Part shown: positions 37,190 to 45,538 of the stretch, piece by piece
How the letters are laid out: every line of letters starts with the position of its first letter
Numbering within the stretch: the first letter of the stretch is position 1
Program-made: the position numbers and the translations under genes
Notes under the pieces: generated by a model
What the model was told of the DNA's origin: nothing
Database searches by the model: none
Seen by the model: only the letters and a program-made list of their open reading frames with translations
DNA from: Lachnospiraceae bacterium
GTDB taxonomy: Bacteria > Bacillota > Clostridia > Lachnospirales > Lachnospiraceae
Direction of reading: 5' to 3'
DNA length: 64,000 nt
NCBI GenBank assembly: GCA_017542245.1
Contig: JAFXXN010000160.1
Location: 81,041-145,040 of the forward strand

Positions 37190-38200
37190 ATGGAATTTAA
37201 TGTAGGAATGTACGGTGGTTCTTTTAATCCATTGCATATTGGACATGTAGACTGTATAATAAGAGCGGCGAATATGTGCAGAGAGCTGTATATTGTCTTA
37301 AGCATAGGACATAACCGCGAAGAGATAGACGGGAGAGTCCGCTACCGCTGGATTTACCAGCTTACGAAACATATCGGAAATGTAAAGATTATTATACTTG
37401 AAGATGAAGCGGTTTCAAAAGCAGAGTACAATGAAAAATACTGGCAGAGTGACGCAGATAAGGTAAAGGCAGCAATCGGAAAGCCAATAGATGTGGTATT
37501 TTGCGGAAGTGATTATGATGAGAACAGCTTTTGGAACAAATGCTACCCGGAAAGTAAACTGTATATTTTCCCCAGAAATGAAATCAGCTCTACAGAAATC
37601 CGTAAAAATCCGTATGCATATTGGGACTGGATACCGAATATAGCTAAACCCTATTATGTAAAGAAAGTACTTTTGATGGGTGGCGAAAGTACCGGAAAAT
37701 CAACTCTTACGATAAATCTTGCGAACCGTTTTAATACCAATTATATAGATGAGGCAGGACGTGACATATCGGAGCGCAGCGGGACGGACATGATGATGCT
37801 GTCGGAGGATTTTACAGAGATTCTCCTGCAGCATAAATTGAATGAGATAAAAGCAATAGAACATAGCAACAAAGTATTTTTTGAGGACACGGATACACTT
37901 ATTACTCAGTTTTTTATGGGGTTTCTGGAAGATCCGGGTATAGCGAAAAATAAGGCTTTATCCGATGCTATCGATGCTTTAAACTCGTATGACCTGATCC
38001 TTTTTTTGGAACCCGATGTTGCATTTGTCCAGGATGGGGACAGGAGTGAGGAAATCCGTGACAACAGGGAAAAATACAGTAATCAGATAAAAGATTTGAT
38101 CAAATCCCATGGAAAGCAGTTCGTAATTATCAGCGGTTCTTATGAGGAGAGGTATGAAAAGGCAGTTGCTGAAGTAAGCAAATTAATAAATTTATACTAG
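37190..38200 (+). CDS. nadR: NadR-type NMN adenylyltransferase / ribosylnicotinamide kinase
   Basis: A bifunctional enzyme that phosphorylates nicotinamide riboside to NMN and may adenylate it to NAD. The N-terminal nucleotidyltransferase domain shows GMYGGSFNPLHIGHVD and ISSTEIRKNP. The C-terminal kinase domain shows the P-loop LMGGESTGKSTLT near residue 168. The N-terminal helix-turn-helix of enterobacterial NadR is absent, so it is not a repressor. ATG 37190 has AAAGGAG upstream. It lies between the transporter gene pnuC and an NrtR-type regulator, forming a nicotinamide riboside salvage unit. Confidence 0.92.
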   Translation: MEFNVGMYGGSFNPLHIGHVDCIIRAANMCRELYIVLSIGHNREEIDGRVRYRWIYQLTKHIGNVKIIILEDEAVSKAEYNEKYWQSDADKVKAAIGKPIDVVFCGSDYDENSFWNKCYPESKLYIFPRNEISSTEIRKNPYAYWDWIPNIAKPYYVKKVLLMGGESTGKSTLTINLANRFNTNYIDEAGRDISERSGTDMMMLSEDFTEILLQHKLNEIKAIEHSNKVFFEDTDTLITQFFMGFLEDPGIAKNKALSDAIDALNSYDLILFLEPDVAFVQDGDRSEEIRDNREKYSNQIKDLIKSHGKQFVIISGSYEERYEKAVAEVSKLINLY

Positions 38201-38290
38201 GGTACAAAGTCAAAAAGTCATTTAAGCTTGCGAGGAGGTCTTAAAGGCTTTCGATATCATAAAATATTATAAGAGGAGTGTAAGAATTTC

Positions 38291-39103
38291 ATGCAGTCAG
38301 AAAAGGAATATCTGTCAAATTACAATATTAAAGACTATGAGAGGCCTTCTGTAACCACTGATATTGCAGCGTTTATGATCAGGTCGGAAGAAAGCGATAA
38401 CTATAAAAAAGATTCGGAAAATAAGCTGTCAATTCTGCTTGTTAAGCGCGGAGTGCATCCGTTTAAAGATTGCTGGGCACTACCCGGTGGATTTCTTAAG
38501 CCCAATGAGACTGTGGAAGAATGTGCACTGCGGGAAATTACAGAAGAAACAAATGTAACACCGGTCGTACTGCTTCCTGTCGGAATTTTCAGTGAGCCCG
38601 GCAGAGACCCAAGAGGCTGGATCATATCAAACGCATTCTTCTCTGTTATTACAGAAGAGTCTGTAAAGCAGGTTGGAGGAGATGATGCTGCAGATGCTCA
38701 GTGGTTTGATGTAAATTTTCAACAGGAGAAAAACGGGGATTTTCATCTGGTGCTGTCGTTAAAAGATGTACATCTGGAGGCAACCCTTGAAAAGGAAAAA
38801 ACAAAATACGGAAAAAATACTTTCGTAATAAAAGACGGTGGCGGGCTGGCATTTGATCATGCAAAAATTATAGCTACAGCAGTATCTTTGCTTAGAAAAT
38901 ATGCAGATGATTTTAATACAATCTTTGACTTCCTGCCGGAGAGCTTTACTCTTAATGAGGTTCAAAAGGTTCAGGAGACTATATTAAATACCAGTATACT
39001 TCCGGCGAATTTCAGACGGAAAATAAATGATTATGTAATTGAGACAGACGAATATACACAAGGAGCAGGACATCGTCCCGCGAGGCTTTATAAAAGAAAG
39101 TAA
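38291..39103 (+). CDS. nrtR: NrtR-type regulator: Nudix domain plus winged helix
   Basis: A 270-residue protein. The N-terminal Nudix domain has a box of the form GGFLKPNETVEECALREITEETN (residues 61-83, all key acids present), and the C-terminal winged helix reads LPESFTLNEVQKVQ and ends GHRPARLYKRK. This is the architecture of NrtR, a repressor of NAD biosynthesis and salvage genes that senses ADP-ribose and related molecules. The intact Nudix box means that hydrolase activity is also possible. Its position after pnuC and nadR supports NAD control. Spacing from AGAGGAG to ATG is long (about 12 nt). Confidence 0.88.
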   Translation: MQSEKEYLSNYNIKDYERPSVTTDIAAFMIRSEESDNYKKDSENKLSILLVKRGVHPFKDCWALPGGFLKPNETVEECALREITEETNVTPVVLLPVGIFSEPGRDPRGWIISNAFFSVITEESVKQVGGDDAADAQWFDVNFQQEKNGDFHLVLSLKDVHLEATLEKEKTKYGKNTFVIKDGGGLAFDHAKIIATAVSLLRKYADDFNTIFDFLPESFTLNEVQKVQETILNTSILPANFRRKINDYVIETDEYTQGAGHRPARLYKRK

Positions 39104-39231
39104 AGTATTAGAGTAAGATATTTGACTTTTTTGAAGCTAATGAATATAATGATATTTGGGTCGAAAAGTTTTTGGGTTTTTGACTTTAGTATCGTATAAT
39201 TGAAATAAAAGAAGAAGGTGAGGTTTACAAA

Positions 39232-41223
39232 ATGAAATACAAAGAGTTATTCGAGCCGGTCAAAATCGGAAAGCTCGAAATCAAAAACCGTTATTGTATG
39301 GCGCCAATGGGACCTTTGGGTCTTGGTGACTGTGAAGGCGGATGGAATGACAGGGGAATAGAATATTATGCAAGGAGAGCTCTGGGTGGAATCGGTCTCA
39401 TCATCACGGGTGTTACATTTTCAGACCTGGAGGTTGAGAAGCCATCCTTCCCCAATACGCCCAATTCAACATACAATCCGGTGCAGTTTGTTAGGACAAG
39501 CCGTGAAATGACAGAGAAAGTACATGCTTATGGTTCAAAAATCTTCCTGCAAATGAGCGGAGGCTTCGGAAGAGTGACTATTCCCACTAACCTTGGAGAA
39601 TTTCCCCCTGTTTCGGCATCGGCCATTCCGCACAGATGGCTTGACAAGACCTGCCGTCCGCTTACCGTAGAGGAAATACACGGCCTGGTAAAGAGCTTTG
39701 GAAAGGGTGCATTTAATGCAAAAAGAGCCGGCTTTGACGGAGTTGAAATCCACGCTGTTCATGAGGGGTATCTGATAGACCAGTTTGCAATCTCGTTCTT
39801 TAACCAAAGAACTGACGAGTATGGCGGATCTCTGGAGAACAGACTGAGATTTGCAAAAGAAATCCGTGAGGAGATAGCAAAAACCTGTGGCTGGGATTTC
39901 CCTGTAGCTCTCCGTTTTTCGCTTAAGAGTATGATCAAAGATTTCCGCGAAGGTGCACTTCCGGGCGAAGAATTTGAAGAAAAGGGACGTGACATAGAGG
40001 AAGGAATCGAGGCCGCAAAGCTTCTTGAGAAGTACGGCTATGATGCTCTCGATGTTGATGCTGGAACCTATGATGCATGGTGGTGGAACCATCCGCCGAT
40101 GTATATGGAGAAGGCTCCATACAAGGAATTTGCACGTATTACAAAAGAAAACGTGAAGATTCCCGTAATCATGGCAGGCCGTGTAGATAATCCCGATACG
40201 GCAGCAGAATGTATTAACAACGGCATCTGTGACATGATCTCTTTGGGAAGACCCACTCTTGCAGATCCCGATATAGTGAATAAGATACGTAAAGGCAAAA
40301 TTTCCGAAATCCGTCCCTGCATAAGCTGTCAGGAAGGATGTATGGGACGTATCCAAAGCTATTCGCTCATAAACTGTGCCGTAAATCCCCAGACCGGTAA
40401 GGAGAGGATTAATGCTTATATGCCGGTTGCAAAGAAGAAAAAAGTTCTTGTCGTCGGAGGCGGTGTGGCAGGATGCGAAGCTGCAAGGGTACTTGCGGAG
40501 CGCGGACATGAACCGGTGCTTTTCGAAGCATCCGACAGGCTCGGTGGAAATCTTATACCGGGAGGAGCTCCTTCGTTTAAAGAGGACGATCTGGCTCTTG
40601 CGAAATGGTATGAGGATGAGATGGTTCGTCTAAATGTTGAGGTTCATAAGAATACAAAAGCCGGCGAAAAGGAGATACTGGACAGCTCTTATGATGCTGT
40701 AATATTCGCTACAGGTTCTAATCCAAAGAAGTTCTCTTTAGGCGATGATAATAAAGTATATACTGCAACAGAAGTACTTCTCGGACAGAAGGATACGGGA
40801 GATGCAGCGGTAGTTATAGGAGGCGGTCTCGTAGGGTGTGAGCTTGCCCTTGACTTGGCTATGAAGGGAAAAAAGGTTACGATAGTTGAAGCACTTGATA
40901 AAATACTTGCGGTAAACGGTCCTCTTTGCAGTGCAAATAAGGAGATGCTCGAAGAACTCCTTCCGTTTAACGGTGTTGAAATCGTGACCGGTGCTAAGGT
41001 AACGGAGTTTAAGAATGGTATTCTGAAAGCAGATGTAGGCGGTACGGTAAAAGAAATCCTTGCTGACAGTGTGACTCTCTGCGTAGGTTATACCAGCGAG
41101 ACTTCGCTTTACGACAAATATAAGAACGATATCGATGAAGTTTATCTTCTCGGTGATGCCAGAAAGGTATCAAATATCATGTACGCTATATGGGATGCAT
41201 TTGAAGTAGCCAATCATATCTGA
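39232..41223 (+). CDS. OYE-family FMN/FAD/4Fe-4S oxidoreductase (dienoyl-CoA reductase type)
   Basis: A 663-residue enzyme of the NADH:flavin oxidoreductase group that includes 2,4-dienoyl-CoA reductase and the bile-acid enzymes BaiCD/BaiH. The N-terminal FMN barrel holds ALRFSLKS and RVDNPDTAAECINNG. The iron-sulfur cysteines are CISCQEGCMGR followed by a further cysteine in INCAVNPQTG. FAD is bound at VLVVGGGVAGCEAARVLAE, and NAD(P)H at VVIGGGLVGCELALDLA. Cytosolic; it likely reduces an activated C=C bond, and the substrate cannot be told from sequence. GAAGGTGAGG lies upstream. A clear hairpin follows the stop codon. Confidence 0.88.
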   Translation: MKYKELFEPVKIGKLEIKNRYCMAPMGPLGLGDCEGGWNDRGIEYYARRALGGIGLIITGVTFSDLEVEKPSFPNTPNSTYNPVQFVRTSREMTEKVHAYGSKIFLQMSGGFGRVTIPTNLGEFPPVSASAIPHRWLDKTCRPLTVEEIHGLVKSFGKGAFNAKRAGFDGVEIHAVHEGYLIDQFAISFFNQRTDEYGGSLENRLRFAKEIREEIAKTCGWDFPVALRFSLKSMIKDFREGALPGEEFEEKGRDIEEGIEAAKLLEKYGYDALDVDAGTYDAWWWNHPPMYMEKAPYKEFARITKENVKIPVIMAGRVDNPDTAAECINNGICDMISLGRPTLADPDIVNKIRKGKISEIRPCISCQEGCMGRIQSYSLINCAVNPQTGKERINAYMPVAKKKKVLVVGGGVAGCEAARVLAERGHEPVLFEASDRLGGNLIPGGAPSFKEDDLALAKWYEDEMVRLNVEVHKNTKAGEKEILDSSYDAVIFATGSNPKKFSLGDDNKVYTATEVLLGQKDTGDAAVVIGGGLVGCELALDLAMKGKKVTIVEALDKILAVNGPLCSANKEMLEELLPFNGVEIVTGAKVTEFKNGILKADVGGTVKEILADSVTLCVGYTSETSLYDKYKNDIDEVYLLGDARKVSNIMYAIWDAFEVANHI

Positions 41224-41230
41224 TAATCGG

Positions 41231-41254
41231 GTAGGAGGGAGATTTCCCTCCTAC
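41231..41254 (+). terminator. Hairpin after the OYE-family gene
   Basis: GTAGGAGGGA pairs with TCCCTCCTAC around a short centre; the tail (TTTGGT) is only weakly T-rich. Copy 3 of the tandem-hairpin element begins seven bases later. Confidence 0.65.
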
Positions 41255-41260
41255 TTTGGT

Positions 41261-41338
41261 ATATAACATAATTGAAGATGCGAAGCATCGGTTTGTTACT
41301 GACGAAATTCTGAAGGCATTTTTGAGGTGACATTGACT
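41261..41338 (+). repeat. Tandem-hairpin dispersed element, copy 3
   Basis: Starts ATATAACATAATTGAAGATG, with the first hairpin GATGC/GCATC. The second, more degenerate hairpin is GTTACTGACGAAATTC with GGCATTTTTGAGGTGAC around a TGAA-type loop. It ends in ATTGACT, about 35 nt before the Nudix start codon. Confidence 0.7.
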
Positions 41339-41373
41339 CATGTAAAAGTAATTTATTGAAGAGGTGTAATCAG

Positions 41374-41889
41374 ATGGAAATATGGGATTTGTACGATAGA
41401 AATGACAACAGGACGGGGGAAACCTGGGAGAGGCTTCCTGGAAGTTTTAATGGTATACCGGATGGAAAGTATCATATGGTGTGCGATATTTTAGTTCAGC
41501 ATACAGACGGCACATATCTTCTGACAAAACGTCATCCAAATAAGGATGTATATCCGGGATATTGGGAAGCAAGTGCGGGAGGCTCCGCTTTGGCAGGGGA
41601 GTCACCGGTAGAGTGTGCAAAACGAGAACTTTTTGAGGAAACGGGGATTAAGGCAGAAGATGAGGACTTTCAATTTGTAAGCCATACCTTTAGAGACAGA
41701 AGCCACAGTATGTTTTACTCCTACCTGGTAGTTACTGATTGCCCCAAGGACTCTATTGTGCTTCAGGAAGGTGAAACTACGGAGTACAAGTGGGTTGATA
41801 AAGCAGGCCTTTTGGAATATGTCGATTCAGATACTGCCATCAAGTCACACAATGACAGATACAAGGAGTTTTTTGATAAATTAAGATAA
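41374..41889 (+). CDS. Nudix hydrolase, IPP-isomerase-like subfamily
   Basis: A 171-residue Nudix protein with the complete box GGSALAGESPVECAKRELFEETG near residues 67-89. The N-terminal MEIWDLYDRNDNRTGET and HMVCDILVQHTDGTYLLTKR are typical of the Nudix branch that resembles isopentenyl-diphosphate isomerase (YfcD-like). The substrate cannot be assigned from sequence. ATG 41374 has GAGGTG upstream. Expression is probably linked to the tandem-hairpin element just before it. Confidence 0.85.
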   Translation: MEIWDLYDRNDNRTGETWERLPGSFNGIPDGKYHMVCDILVQHTDGTYLLTKRHPNKDVYPGYWEASAGGSALAGESPVECAKRELFEETGIKAEDEDFQFVSHTFRDRSHSMFYSYLVVTDCPKDSIVLQEGETTEYKWVDKAGLLEYVDSDTAIKSHNDRYKEFFDKLR

Positions 41890-41905
41890 GTAAAAAGTTC
41901 GAGAT

Positions 41906-41946
41906 AATTGGAATTTTTGCGATGAAAATAACGTAAAATTCCAATT
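41906..41946 (+). other. Inverted repeat downstream of the Nudix gene
   Basis: AATTGGAATTTT (41906-41917) and AAAATTCCAATT (41935-41946) are perfect complements, 17 nt apart, without a following T-tract. A weak terminator or an operator for the downstream glycosidase gene. A candidate -10 box TATAAT lies about 25 nt before the GH2 start codon. Confidence 0.5.
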
Positions 41947-42106
41947 GAAAACAGATTGATTAACAGTTATGAAGATTATATATATACTGCGGTTAAATAT
42001 GTTTGATCATTTTAACTGTTTGACTATCGGAATTGAACAGTGTGCCTAAAGAGGTTTTACCAGCAGGCACTAAACTGTACTATAATAAACGGAGGAGAAT
42101 GTAACT

Positions 42107-44647
42107 ATGGAACGGATAAAACTTGATGAGAAGTGGACATTTCGCAGGGGTTTTTGTGATAATTTGGGAATGATAAAATCAGACCCCGGGGTAGAGGTAA
42201 ATCTCCCGCATGACGGGATGATAGGGACAGCGGTAACGGCTGATGCTCCCGCTCAGATGGATATGGGGTATTTTACAGGCGGAATTTCGAATTATACTAA
42301 ATATGTGAATATCCCGGAGGAATGGGAGAATGAAAGCATAGGACTCCGCTTTGACGGCGCTATGATGAACGTTACAGTAGATGTTAACGGATTTAAGGCA
42401 GGGCGTCAGCATTATGGGTATGCACCTTTTTATGTAGACCTGACAGATTTGGTTACATTTGGAAAAGAGAACCGAATCACAATAAATGTGAATACGAGTA
42501 TGCAGCCCAATTCCCGCTGGTATACAGGTTCGGGTCTGTACCGTGGAGTGGAGCTTGTACATGGACCAAAGGTGCATATAGCAAATGACGGAATATTTGT
42601 TTATACCAAGGAAGTGGCAGATGGACACGCCTTCCTGGAAGCACAGGTGGATGTCCGGAATGAGACTGCAGAGAAGAGATTGGCTGAGATAGAGCTGTCA
42701 CTTGTGTTTGAAGATAAAATCAAGGCATTAGCACAAAAAGATAATGATGCAGAAGATAAAGACGACAGTTTTTTCTGCTCAAATAATGAGCAGGTGGCAG
42801 CCTCTGTAAAGAAAGTAATCTGGCTCGATGCCCGCAGCACAGGTACAGCCAGAATCGCATTTTCTATTAAAAATCCGTTGATATGGGATGTGGATGATCC
42901 GAATCTGTATACGGTAAAAGCTACTGTTAAAAACCTTGGGGTTTATCGTACTCATTTTGTAGCGGATCCAAAAGAAAACTGTATCGTAGATGAAGCAAGC
43001 ACACTTTTCGGTATTAAGACGGTTACGGTGGATGCTGTTCGAGGACTCCTGATAAATGGAAAATCAGTAAAACTAAAAGGCGGATGCCTCCATCATGATA
43101 ATGGTCTGCTGGGATCGGTATCCTTATATGAAATTGAGGCTCGTAAGGTAAAGAAGTTGAAAGAAATCGGATTTAATGCGATCCGTACTACTCATAATCC
43201 GCCTTCATCGGCTCTGATAGAGGCTTGCGACAGGCTAGGTATGTATGTGTTTGATGAGGCATTTGACGCATGGGGAATGGCTAAAAGAAGCGGTGATTAC
43301 AGTCAGTTCTTTGATGCGGATTGGGAGAAAGACCTGACAGCTTTTGTACGCAGGGACAGGACACATCCTTGTGTTGTAATCTGGTCCATAGGTAATGAAA
43401 TACCTGAGCGAGGCGGCCTTAATAATGGTTATGATCTGGCAAAAAAATTGGCGGAAAAGGTAAGAAGCCTGGATGGTACAAGACCTGTAAGTAATGGAAT
43501 CTGCTCATTCTGGAGCGGTCTGGATGATGAACTGGCTGAAGGACTGAGCTGGTTTCAGAATTCTATAGATGGTGGTTTAACAAAAGATTTCTGGGAAAAG
43601 GGAACGGAGCCTTTTACAGACGGGTTGGATATCGTGGGCTATAACTATATGGAAGACTTTTATGAGAGGGATCATGAGCTGTTCCCGGACAGAGTAATAT
43701 TAGGTTCCGAGAATTTCCCTAAAGAGATTGGTTTCAGATGGCCTCTTGTTGAAAAGCATCCCTATATCATCGGAGATTTTACGTGGACGGCATGGGACTA
43801 TATAGGAGAAGCAGGGCTTGGAAAATCGGTATATTTAGATCCTGAGGATCCTTTTTTAAAAAAAGGTCCGTATGCTCTGATGCCTCAGGAGTCATCGCCG
43901 TATCCCTGGAGAACTGCGAACGATGCTGACTTTGATATTACAGGTACGAAGCGGCCTCAGGGAGCATACAGGAGTGTAGTGTGGGGCAGCAGTGCGACTC
44001 ATCTTTATACCGTACATCCTAAGAACTTCGGTAAAGTGGAGATGATCGGTCCTTGGGGATTTACGGATGTACTGTCATGCTGGAACTATACCGGTTATGA
44101 AGGAAAAACTGTAGAGCTTGTTGTGTTTTCAAATGCTCAGGAAGTGGAAATACTGATTAATGGCGATTCGATTGGACGTAAAAAGGTATCATCGGAAAGA
44201 CCCTTACCAAACAGTGTACGATTTGAGGCCATATATAAGCCGGGAAAGGTAGAAGCTATAAGCTATACGGATGGGAAAGAAGTCAGCCGTGATATACTGG
44301 AAACAACCGGTGAGCCGGTGGGACTTCGCTTGACGCCTGAGAAGAAGGCCATGCAGGCAAATGGACATGATGTTCTTTTTATGTGGATAGAGGCAGTAGA
44401 TAGTGATGGACGCGTTGTACCGGATGCAGCTGTGCCGGTAAATGTGAAGGTCGAAGGCAGCGGTACTCTGGCAGGCCTTGGAACCGGCAATCCAATAACT
44501 GACGAGGATTATACGGATAACGAGACGGTCACCTACCATGGCAAAGCACTTGCTATAATCCGCTCGGGATACGAAAAAGGCGAGACTGCTTTATCTGTCG
44601 CATCAGAAGGATTGGCAGGGGACAGTGCAAAGATAAAAATATTTTAA
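42107..44647 (+). CDS. Glycoside hydrolase family 2 beta-galactosidase
   Basis: An 846-residue GH2 enzyme without signal peptide, acting in the cytoplasm. Domain order: N-terminal jelly-roll (YTKYVNIPEEWENESIGLRF), Ig-like domain, TIM barrel from about residue 290, then C-terminal Ig-like domains. The barrel has INGKSVKLKGGCLHHDNG, the acid/base glutamate in VIWSIGNEIPE and the nucleophile in VILGSENFPKE. Beta-galactosidase is the likeliest activity; related GH2 enzymes with this layout cleave other beta-glycosides. GGAGGAG precedes the ATG. An inositol-phosphatase-family enzyme and a GH13 gene follow on the same strand. Confidence 0.88.
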   Translation: MERIKLDEKWTFRRGFCDNLGMIKSDPGVEVNLPHDGMIGTAVTADAPAQMDMGYFTGGISNYTKYVNIPEEWENESIGLRFDGAMMNVTVDVNGFKAGRQHYGYAPFYVDLTDLVTFGKENRITINVNTSMQPNSRWYTGSGLYRGVELVHGPKVHIANDGIFVYTKEVADGHAFLEAQVDVRNETAEKRLAEIELSLVFEDKIKALAQKDNDAEDKDDSFFCSNNEQVAASVKKVIWLDARSTGTARIAFSIKNPLIWDVDDPNLYTVKATVKNLGVYRTHFVADPKENCIVDEASTLFGIKTVTVDAVRGLLINGKSVKLKGGCLHHDNGLLGSVSLYEIEARKVKKLKEIGFNAIRTTHNPPSSALIEACDRLGMYVFDEAFDAWGMAKRSGDYSQFFDADWEKDLTAFVRRDRTHPCVVIWSIGNEIPERGGLNNGYDLAKKLAEKVRSLDGTRPVSNGICSFWSGLDDELAEGLSWFQNSIDGGLTKDFWEKGTEPFTDGLDIVGYNYMEDFYERDHELFPDRVILGSENFPKEIGFRWPLVEKHPYIIGDFTWTAWDYIGEAGLGKSVYLDPEDPFLKKGPYALMPQESSPYPWRTANDADFDITGTKRPQGAYRSVVWGSSATHLYTVHPKNFGKVEMIGPWGFTDVLSCWNYTGYEGKTVELVVFSNAQEVEILINGDSIGRKKVSSERPLPNSVRFEAIYKPGKVEAISYTDGKEVSRDILETTGEPVGLRLTPEKKAMQANGHDVLFMWIEAVDSDGRVVPDAAVPVNVKVEGSGTLAGLGTGNPITDEDYTDNETVTYHGKALAIIRSGYEKGETALSVASEGLAGDSAKIKIF

Positions 44648-44720
44648 TCAATCAGTGGGATGGTTCTCTGATTGATTTTGTGGGAAGAATTATGAAAATC
44701 GATTTAAAGGAAAAAATAAT

Positions 44721-45488
44721 ATGAGCATAGATGATATTATTCGGATAGCGAAAGAAGCAGGAAAAATAATGGTAACTGCTGTGCGGCATAAGATTATGGA
44801 AAAAGCAGGGCATGCCAACTTTTGTACTGAGACCGATGAGAAGATACAGGCATTCCTTTTCGGAGAACTGGGAAAGATTTTACCGGAAGCAGCCTTTCTT
44901 GGCGAAGAGGATGGACAGGATGTATTTTCGGAGAAAATGGAAAGTGGCTACTGCTTTGTCATAGACCCAATTGACGGTACTTCGAACTTCATATACGGAT
45001 ACCGGCCATCGGTAGTATCTATAGCTCTTCTTAAAGATGGCAGTCCATATATGGCAGTGGTATATAACCCTTTTGATGATATTGTGCTATCATCCACAGC
45101 GGGGGAAGGAGCTTTTGCTAACGGAGAACGGATAATGTCGTCCGAGACTCCGTTGTCAGATTCACTTGTGGTTTTTGGTACGGCACCCTATTATGCGGGG
45201 CTGCAGGAACGTACATTTGATATAGCGAAGAAAATATTGCCACAGTGTGTGGATCTTCGAAGATCCGGTACAGCGGCATGGGATATGTGCTGTGTGGCGA
45301 TGGGACATTGCAGTCTTTATTTTGAACTTCGGATCCAGCTGTGGGATTATGCAGCTGCTGCACTGATAGCTCGGGAAGCAGGATGTATAATTACTGATGT
45401 AGATGGCAGACCATTATCTTACAAAGGCCCGACATCTGCATTATGCAGGGCAAGGGGAATAAAAGAGATTCCTGATTGTTTTTTATGA
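44721..45488 (+). CDS. Inositol monophosphatase family protein
   Basis: A metal-dependent phosphatase of the IMPase/FBPase/CysQ superfamily, 255 residues. Metal ligands are in LGEEDGQD (Glu near residue 64) and DPIDGTSNF (near residue 82), and the C-terminal signature is LWDYAAAALIAREAGCIITD. Substrate might be inositol phosphate, a sugar phosphate or PAP; sequence does not decide. It lies between two glycosidase genes, making a sugar-phosphate role plausible. Confidence 0.88.
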   Translation: MSIDDIIRIAKEAGKIMVTAVRHKIMEKAGHANFCTETDEKIQAFLFGELGKILPEAAFLGEEDGQDVFSEKMESGYCFVIDPIDGTSNFIYGYRPSVVSIALLKDGSPYMAVVYNPFDDIVLSSTAGEGAFANGERIMSSETPLSDSLVVFGTAPYYAGLQERTFDIAKKILPQCVDLRRSGTAAWDMCCVAMGHCSLYFELRIQLWDYAAAALIAREAGCIITDVDGRPLSYKGPTSALCRARGIKEIPDCFL

Positions 45489-45538
45489 TTAAAAAAGCGG
45501 TATAATAAAATCTAAATGTTAAATGAAAAGGAGACGCG

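Noticed and set aside
38205-38240. AAAAAGTCATTTAAGCTTGC before nrtR resembles the start of the CRISPR repeat.
   Set aside because: The match is partial, without the GAGCATTGACAC end, has no spacing partner and lies 14 kb from the arrays; chance or weak AT-rich similarity is enough.
39535-40509. A 324-codon minus-strand open frame inside the OYE-family gene.
   Set aside because: It is antisense to an enzyme with clear FMN, FAD and iron-sulfur motifs; its composition is not protein-like and no start site is present.
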